The notes under the pieces: generated by a model
Databases searched by the model: none
What the model saw: the letters and a program-made list of their open reading frames with translations, nothing else
What the model was told of the DNA's origin: nothing
Shown here: one piece after another, positions 8,644 to 12,393 of the stretch
Numbering within the stretch: the first letter of the stretch is position 1
Layout of the letters: each line of letters begins with the position of its first letter
Translations under genes and position numbers: made by a program
Source of the DNA: Pseudomonadota bacterium
Lineage (GTDB): Bacteria; Pseudomonadota; Alphaproteobacteria; Rhizobiales; Beijerinckiaceae
Assembly (NCBI GenBank): GCA_021780015.1
Contig: JAJXZN010000144.1
Coordinates: forward strand, 1-12,393
Direction: 5' to 3'
DNA length: 12,393 nucleotides

Positions 8644-9129
8644 ATGAGCATCCACCGCTCCGACCTCTCCTTTCTCTATCGCTCGGACGAAGGCGAGATC
8701 GGTGTCGCGACCTGGTGGCGCGGCGCATTGATCCTCGCGACTATTTTCGCAGTGCTGACGCTCGGCTGGGTCGCGATCGAGCCCTATGCCGACAAGAGTC
8801 TCGCCACAACGGTCGTGAGCACGATCGTCGTGCTGACCGCCAATCTCTATCGCCTGGCGTATGGCTTCATTTGCCTGATGCTGCTGATCAGCCTTTATAA
8901 TCTCAGCGCCAAACGGTGGCGCAATCTCGGCCGGCCGTCGAGCTTCGCCGGGATTCTGCCGGTAGCCCTCGCGATCGCCGCCGCATTGAATTGGCTCGAG
9001 CCGCGCGTTGGCGGGGCACTGCCGCACGCGCTCATCATCGTGGCCGACGTCCTTCTGGTCGTCATCTTTCTTTGGACGCTGGGAGAGCTCGGCGGTTTGC
9101 GCGCCTACTTCGGTCCGCTGCGGCGTTGA
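8644..9129 (+). CDS. Conserved inner membrane protein, DUF805-like, four predicted helices
   Basis: This 161-residue protein has a short polar N-terminus (SFLYRSDEGEIG, WW) and about four hydrophobic segments, at residues 26-46, 57-86 (possibly with a break), 102-118 and 127-147. The signature NLSAKRWRNLGRPSS at 86-100 lies between helices and resembles the RRL-D-G-R loop of DUF805 membrane proteins. I recognise the overall pattern as a rhizobial hypothetical often found beside dapE, but the function is unknown. No catalytic residues or signal peptide are evident. The ATG at 8644 follows a palindromic repeat. The only purine-rich block is AAAGG at 8624-8628, which is too far for a good ribosome binding site. 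Given the dap neighbours a link to cell-envelope growth is possible, but that is speculation. Confidence 0.75.
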   Translation: MSIHRSDLSFLYRSDEGEIGVATWWRGALILATIFAVLTLGWVAIEPYADKSLATTVVSTIVVLTANLYRLAYGFICLMLLISLYNLSAKRWRNLGRPSSFAGILPVALAIAAALNWLEPRVGGALPHALIIVADVLLVVIFLWTLGELGGLRAYFGPLRR

Positions 9130-9410
9130 GCGACCATCCCAATCGCTAAGATCCGGTTTGAGGCTGACCCCAGGTGACGCGGCGACGCGAAAGATTCGGC
9201 GCGGGGATTTCTCAAAGTCGCACCGGCACCGAAGCCGCCGGCCAATGCGGTCGCGGCTGTCCGTGCGCCCTATTTTCCAGCGGCGATCCGCATCGTCCGC
9301 GCCGCATGGCGCGCGAACCGATTGGCCAAGCTGAGATCCTGACCTGAGCCGGATTTCCAAGGGCGGACGGTTTCCTGTAGAATGAGCGGTCCGCCATTCA
9401 TCGTCTCGCC
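9130..9410. other. Intergenic region before dapE
   Basis: In this 281-base gap I find no gene with a plausible start, ribosome binding site or family resemblance. One frame stays open from 9178 to 9342 (54 codons) but has no ATG or GTG. The right end carries the candidate dapE promoter and an inverted repeat. Confidence 0.5.
9355..9395 (+). promoter_or_regulatory. Candidate dapE promoter with overlapping inverted repeat
   Basis: TAGAAT (9378-9383) is a good -10 box, with a poor -35 match TTCCAA (9355-9360) at 17 bases. GGCGGAC (9362-9368) and GTCCGCC (9389-9395) are perfect 7-base inverted arms that bracket the -10 box. They could be a regulator site or form a hairpin at the transcript start. 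If initiation is near 9390 the leader would be only about 20 bases. Confidence 0.35.
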
Positions 9411-10565
9411 ATGTCCAGTTCCAGCAAAGCCGTCGATCTCTGCCGCGCGCTCATCCGCTGCCCGTCGGTTACGCCCGAGGACGGCGGTGCGCTCGGCGTC
9501 CTCGAAGACCGCCTGAAGGCCGCCGGCTTTAGCACGCACCGGCTGCGCTTCTCTGAGCCGGGCACGCCCGATATCGACAATCTTTACGCGCGAATCGGCA
9601 ACGGCGCGCCTTGCCTCGTCTTCGCCGGCCACACCGATGTCGTACCGCCGGGCGACACGGCTGCCTGGCGTTTCGATCCGTTTTCAGGAGAGATCGCCGA
9701 TGGCGCGCTCTGGGGCCGTGGCGCCAGCGACATGAAAGGCGGCATCGCCGCCTTCGCTGCCGCGGCGCTCGATTATGTCGCTGCCAATCCGGGCTTGAAA
9801 GGCTCGATCGGGCTGCTTATCACGGGCGACGAGGAAGGCCCCGCCGTCAACGGCACGGTGAAGCTCCTCGAATGGGCGGCCGCGCAGGGCGAGCATTTCG
9901 ATCATTGCCTCGTGGGCGAGCCGACCAATGTCGAAGCGCTCGGCGATACGATCAAGATCGGCCGGCGTGGCTCGCTCACCGGGACGCTGCAAGTCCACGG
10001 CACGCAAGGCCACGTCGCCTATCCGCAGCGTGCCGACAATCCCATCCCGCACCTGCTGCGCCTGCTGACCGCGCTGATCGAGACGCCGCTCGACGCGGGC
10101 TCAGCGCGCTTCGACCCGAGCCATCTTGAAATCCTGAGCGTCGACGTCGGCAATCCGGCGACCAATATCATTCCGGCCTCGGCGCGGGCGCGCTTCAACA
10201 TCCGCTTCAATGATCGTTGGACGCCGCAGACGCTGCAGGACGAAATCAAGCGGCGCTGCGCCGGCGCGGACAGCGGCCGCACCGATCTGAGCTTCGATCC
10301 CTGCAATGCCTTGGCCTTCGTGACCGAGGCCGACCATTTCACCGATCTCGTCGTCGAGGCGATCGCCGCGCACACCGGCCGGATCGCGCATTTTTCGACC
10401 TCCGGCGGCACCTCCGACGCGCGCTTCATCCGCGCCTATTGCCCGGTCATCGAATTCGGCCTCGTCGGCGCGACGATGCATAAGGTCGACGAGTGCGTGC
10501 CGCTCGCCGATATCGATCGGCTCACGACGATCTATCGGGAGATTTTGACGCGTTATTTCGCTTAG
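9411..10565 (+). CDS. dapE: Succinyl-diaminopimelate desuccinylase DapE
   Basis: DapE is an M20-family dizinc hydrolase that removes succinate from N-succinyl-LL-diaminopimelate, leading to lysine and peptidoglycan cross-links. All metal and catalytic residues known from Haemophilus DapE are in place, shifted by seven: H74 and D76 in [11 protein letters not shown]107 in [10 protein letters not shown], the TGDEEG pair E141/E142, E170 in GEPT, and H357 in MHKVDE. The dimerisation lid lies at about 182-295 and includes GRRGSLTG and [22 protein letters not shown] at 329-339 is also typical. The 384-residue length is normal. The ATG at 9411 is right for the family N-terminus, but no Shine-Dalgarno sequence precedes it. 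The TAG stop shares its last base with the downstream palindrome. Confidence 0.97.
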   Translation: MSSSSKAVDLCRALIRCPSVTPEDGGALGVLEDRLKAAGFSTHRLRFSEPGTPDIDNLYARIGNGAPCLVFAGHTDVVPPGDTAAWRFDPFSGEIADGALWGRGASDMKGGIAAFAAAALDYVAANPGLKGSIGLLITGDEEGPAVNGTVKLLEWAAAQGEHFDHCLVGEPTNVEALGDTIKIGRRGSLTGTLQVHGTQGHVAYPQRADNPIPHLLRLLTALIETPLDAGSARFDPSHLEILSVDVGNPATNIIPASARARFNIRFNDRWTPQTLQDEIKRRCAGADSGRTDLSFDPCNALAFVTEADHFTDLVVEAIAAHTGRIAHFSTSGGTSDARFIRAYCPVIEFGLVGATMHKVDECVPLADIDRLTTIYREILTRYFA

Positions 10566-10613
10566 AGCGGGATGCGAAAAAGTGTCAGCTGTTTTTCGCA
10601 AAAAATCCCGCTC
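10565..10613. repeat. Palindromic repeat, copy 2, hairpin after dapE
   Basis: The outer arms GAGCGGGAT (10565-10573) and ATCCCGCTC (10605-10613) pair over 9 bp. The inner arms GCGAAAAA (10574-10581) and TTTTTCGC (10592-10599) add 8 bp around a 10-base loop. The only asymmetry is a 5-A bulge at 10600-10604. The first base of the outer arm is the last base of the dapE stop codon. The core is related to the repeat at 8572-8596. It may serve as a 3'-end structure or terminator for dapE. Confidence 0.75.
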
Positions 10614-10628
10614 CAAACTATGAGAATC

Positions 10629-10671
10629 GATCACGTTTATGATTTCGGGTCGATCCGAAATCATCGTGATC
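10629..10671. terminator. Second hairpin, probable terminator or 3'-end stem for lptB
   Basis: GATCACG (10629-10635) pairs with CGTGATC (10665-10671), and ATGATTTCGG (10639-10648) with CCGAAATCAT (10655-10664), closing on a 6-base loop GTCGAT. That gives 17 paired bases with one TTT bulge. The last base belongs to the lptB stop codon on the minus strand. The location between two converging genes suggests a two-way transcription end. No strong T-tract follows on either side, so the terminator role is inferred. The stem may instead be part of a dispersed repeat. Confidence 0.5.
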
Positions 10672-11813
10672 TAAAGCCTAAAGCTTTCGCCGAGATAGAA
10701 GCGGCGCACGTCGGCATTGGCGACGATTTCTTCGGGCCGGCCTTCGGTCAAGATACCGCCGCTGTGGACGATATAGGCGCGGTCGATCAGATCGAGCGTC
10801 TCGCGCACATTATGGTCGGTGATCAGCACGCCGATGCCGCGCCGCTTCAGATGCTGAACGAGCTGGCGGATGTCGCCGATGGCAATCGGATCGATGCCGG
10901 CGAAAGGCTCGTCGAGCAGCATGAAGGATGGATGACCGGCGAGCGAGCGGGCGATTTCGCAGCGCCGGCGCTCGCCACCGGAGAGGGCGATCGCCGGCAA
11001 TTTGCGCAGCCGCGCGATGTCGAATTCCTCAAGCAGGGCTTCGAGTTCGTCGGCGCGCTTGGCCTTATCCGGTTGAGTGATTTCGAGAACCGCGCGGATG
11101 TTCTCTTCGACGGAGAGGCCGCGGAAGATCGACGGCTCTTGCGGCAAATAGCCGATGCCGAGGCGAGCGCGGCGGTACATCGGCAGCGATGTCACGTCGT
11201 AGTCATCGAGCATGATCATGCCGGAATCGGGCCGGATGAGGCCGGTGACCATGTAAAACAGCGTCGTCTTGCCGGCGCCGTTTGGCCCGAGCAGGCCGAC
11301 GGCCTCGCCGCGATGGACGCGCAAGCTCACGTCTTTGATGATCTGGCGTTTGCGATAGGACTTGCTGAGCGATTGGACGATCAGCGATCCACCCGGCTGG
11401 GCCGCCTCGTCCACGGCGCCATCGCCGGGCGCCGGTCGTGCCTCGACGGGCTGGCCGGGCGCGGCGGCCGCTTTGGGCCGTGCTGTGGGACGCGGTGATG
11501 CCTTGCCTGGTAAAGCCGGGCGGCCATCGTGCAGCACCGGCGCAGGCGGCTCGGACAGTTTCGTCCCCCAGTCTTCGAGATCCTGCGGCAGCCATTCGGG
11601 CCCCAGCGCCTCTTGCGCCTCGGCGCCTTCGGCACTCTCGAAAAGCCAAGCCTCGGCGCTTTGCGGGCGCTCGCCGGCGCCGCTCTGCCGACGGCCGAAA
11701 AGACCGCGCAGCCATGTCATGACGCCCGCCCCTTGTTGCAATTGGCTGGACGGCGTTGCCGTGGCCATATCGGAAGCATTGGCGCGAAAGTCGCCCTCCG
11801 AACCTCTTGTCAT
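10671..11813 (-). CDS. lptB: LPS export ABC transporter ATPase LptB with long N-terminal extension
   Basis: LptB is the cytoplasmic ATPase that, with LptF/G, extracts LPS from the inner membrane and drives it along LptC and LptA. The ABC domain begins at about residue 143 and is complete: Walker [10 protein letters not shown] at 176-184, Q-loop Q225 in [17 protein letters not shown], signature LSGGERRR at 277-284, Walker B LLDEP at 299-303, and switch H334 in [15 protein letters not shown] and GIDPIAI are LptB hallmarks. The protein has 380 residues against about 240 for E. coli LptB, because of a 140-residue N-terminal region rich in Ala, Pro and Glu. It holds a hydrophobic/basic [11 protein letters not shown] at 32-42 and is otherwise probably disordered. 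Such extensions occur in rhizobial LptB. The ATG at 11813 overlaps the lptA stop (ATGA). M16 and M32 are possible later starts. Confidence 0.93.
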   Translation of the reverse strand: MTRGSEGDFRANASDMATATPSSQLQQGAGVMTWLRGLFGRRQSGAGERPQSAEAWLFESAEGAEAQEALGPEWLPQDLEDWGTKLSEPPAPVLHDGRPALPGKASPRPTARPKAAAAPGQPVEARPAPGDGAVDEAAQPGGSLIVQSLSKSYRKRQIIKDVSLRVHRGEAVGLLGPNGAGKTTLFYMVTGLIRPDSGMIMLDDYDVTSLPMYRRARLGIGYLPQEPSIFRGLSVEENIRAVLEITQPDKAKRADELEALLEEFDIARLRKLPAIALSGGERRRCEIARSLAGHPSFMLLDEPFAGIDPIAIGDIRQLVQHLKRRGIGVLITDHNVRETLDLIDRAYIVHSGGILTEGRPEEIVANADVRRFYLGESFRL

Positions 11814-12130
11814 CGCGCCGCAGACTCCGACCGGCGCGCGCTCGACCGATGCGTTTTTTTCGGCTTTGGCTCCTCGCCCGTCGTGTTGCCGCCGCTGCTG
11901 TTGCTGTTGTCGTTGTCCGGAATGAACAGGCTGCGTACGTGCCCGGTGACGACCGCCTGCGTCGTCTTCAGATCATAGACGATATGGTCGCCGAGGGTAA
12001 CGTTCGGCCCCTGGGTCAGGCTCACATTGCCGTCAAGATAAACCTTGTCGAGGGATTTTTCATAGATGCCGGAATCGCCCGTCGCGACCTGATCCTTGGA
12101 GATCAATGTCACCGGTCCCACCGCTTCCAT
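11810..12130 (-). CDS. lptA: LPS transport periplasmic protein LptA, C-terminal half only
   Basis: LptA is the periplasmic bridge protein that carries LPS from LptC to LptD. Recognisable OstA/LptA-like sequence runs from about [14 protein letters not shown] through [29 protein letters not shown] and [17 protein letters not shown], which are repeating beta-strands of the jellyroll. It ends in a low-complexity Asn/Ser/Gly stretch and a basic tail, about 106 residues in all. The stop overlaps the lptB ATG by 4 bases, the usual lptA-lptB arrangement. The first half, with signal peptide and N-terminal strands, is missing. An open frame continues to an ATG at 12349, but those 73 residues (charged, with no signal peptide) are the antisense of a psd-like gene and not LptA. 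The gene is therefore truncated at a junction near 12115-12130. Confidence 0.8.
   Translation of the reverse strand: MEAVGPVTLISKDQVATGDSGIYEKSLDKVYLDGNVSLTQGPNVTLGDHIVYDLKTTQAVVTGHVRSLFIPDNDNSNSSGGNTTGEEPKPKKTHRSSARRSESAAR
12113..12130. other. Sequence junction between lptA and a psd-like gene
   Basis: Leftward of this interval the minus strand encodes LptA, and rightward the plus strand encodes a phosphatidylserine decarboxylase-like protein. Both readings remain plausible across these few codons, so the breakpoint cannot be placed more exactly. No insertion sequence end, target duplication or repeat is visible at the join. Chimeric assembly or cloning is the simplest explanation, and recombination in the cell the alternative. 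Confidence 0.65.
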
Positions 12131-12393
12131 GCGCCTTGCGACGGCCGCATCGAACACGTCAGCCACCTCGGCGGCGACACCTGGAACGTGAACCCGATCG
12201 CGCTCCAGCGCGTCGAGCGCCTGTTCTGCCGCAACGAGCGTGCGCTGATCCGCATGCGCCTGCGCGGCGGCGAGCCGCTCGCGCTGGTGCCGGTCGCGGC
12301 GATCCTGGTCGCGAGCATCCGCCTGCGTTTCGTCGACGTGCGGCTGCATCTGCGCTGGCCGGGGCCGAACGACCTGCCTTGCGCGGCCGAGGT
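12119..12393 (+). CDS. psd: Phosphatidylserine decarboxylase (long type), internal fragment
   Basis: Psd decarboxylates phosphatidylserine to phosphatidylethanolamine at the inner membrane. This frame runs open to the window edge. It begins [19 protein letters not shown], matching the YHR-H-P-DG segment of the family, then has WNVNPIAL and LFCRNERALIRM, equivalent to the conserved SVNPLAV and LFARNER blocks. A strand AAILVASIRLRF and RWPGPNDLP follow. That order fits the longer Psd type, which I associate mainly with gamma- and betaproteobacteria; as I recall, Rhizobiales usually carry a shorter type. The N-terminal third is absent and the C-terminal self-cleavage motif (GST) would lie beyond the window. 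No start codon or ribosome binding site is present because the gene is cut at the junction. Nine of its twelve leucines use CTG. Confidence 0.7.

Noticed and set aside
9178..9342. 54-codon open stretch after the membrane protein gene, possibly a small gene or a read-through tail
   Set aside because: It has no ATG or GTG and no ribosome binding site, and it is separated from the upstream gene by two stop codons. The length is expected by chance at this GC content.
10572..11498. Plus-strand open frame (308 codons) opposite lptB
   Set aside because: It starts inside the palindromic repeat and its residues are the complement of LptB ABC motifs.
12131..12349. N-terminal 73 residues of the minus-strand open frame ending at 11810, read as a complete LptA or a new fusion protein
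   Set aside because: The residues are a charged antisense shadow of the psd-like plus-strand reading. They have no signal peptide and no LptA resemblance.

Overview
The window looks like chromosomal DNA from an alphaproteobacterium of the order Rhizobiales (Hyphomicrobiales), perhaps near Beijerinckiaceae. The family guess is inference. Support comes from the GC-rich coding sequence, the rpmH-rnpA-yidC-engB-argB order, a long-N-terminus LptB, and rhizobial-style intergenic palindromes. Almost all of it is core housekeeping sequence, and I see no new defence, mobile or biosynthetic system.

Layout, left to right. (1) 2-2457: the NAD quinolinate branch, made of the 3' end of nadA, complete nadB, and nadC overlapping nadB by one base. 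(2) 2458-2776: an intergenic region with a strong sigma70-like promoter at 2579-2608. (3) 2777-7646: rpmH (GTG start), rnpA, yidC, engB, argB and a HAD-family pyrimidine 5'-nucleotidase-like gene whose GTG start overlaps the argB stop. (4) 7696-10565: dapD, a four-helix membrane protein (DUF805-like) and dapE. DapD and DapE catalyse the first and third steps of the succinylase branch of lysine/diaminopimelate synthesis. A palindromic repeat lies between dapD and the membrane protein gene. (5) 10565-10671: two large hairpins between the converging 3' ends of dapE and lptB. (6) 10671-12130, minus strand: lptB, preceded by the C-terminal half of lptA in a 4-base ATGA overlap. These encode part of the LPS export machine.

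The most unusual place is the right end. The lptA sequence stops being recognisable at about 12115-12130. From there to the window edge the plus strand reads as an internal piece of a phosphatidylserine decarboxylase (psd) of the long type, which I associate with gamma- and betaproteobacteria. lptA is thereby cut in half and joined antisense to an unrelated gene. A chimeric assembly or clone junction is the simplest explanation, and a real rearrangement is the alternative.

How the genes work together: nadABC makes the NAD precursor nicotinate mononucleotide. rpmH and rnpA supply ribosomal protein L34 and the protein subunit of RNase P. yidC inserts membrane proteins and engB assists 50S assembly. 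argB and dapD/dapE feed arginine and lysine/peptidoglycan synthesis. lptA and lptB move LPS to the outer membrane. Long open frames antisense to these genes are GC-bias shadows and are left out.
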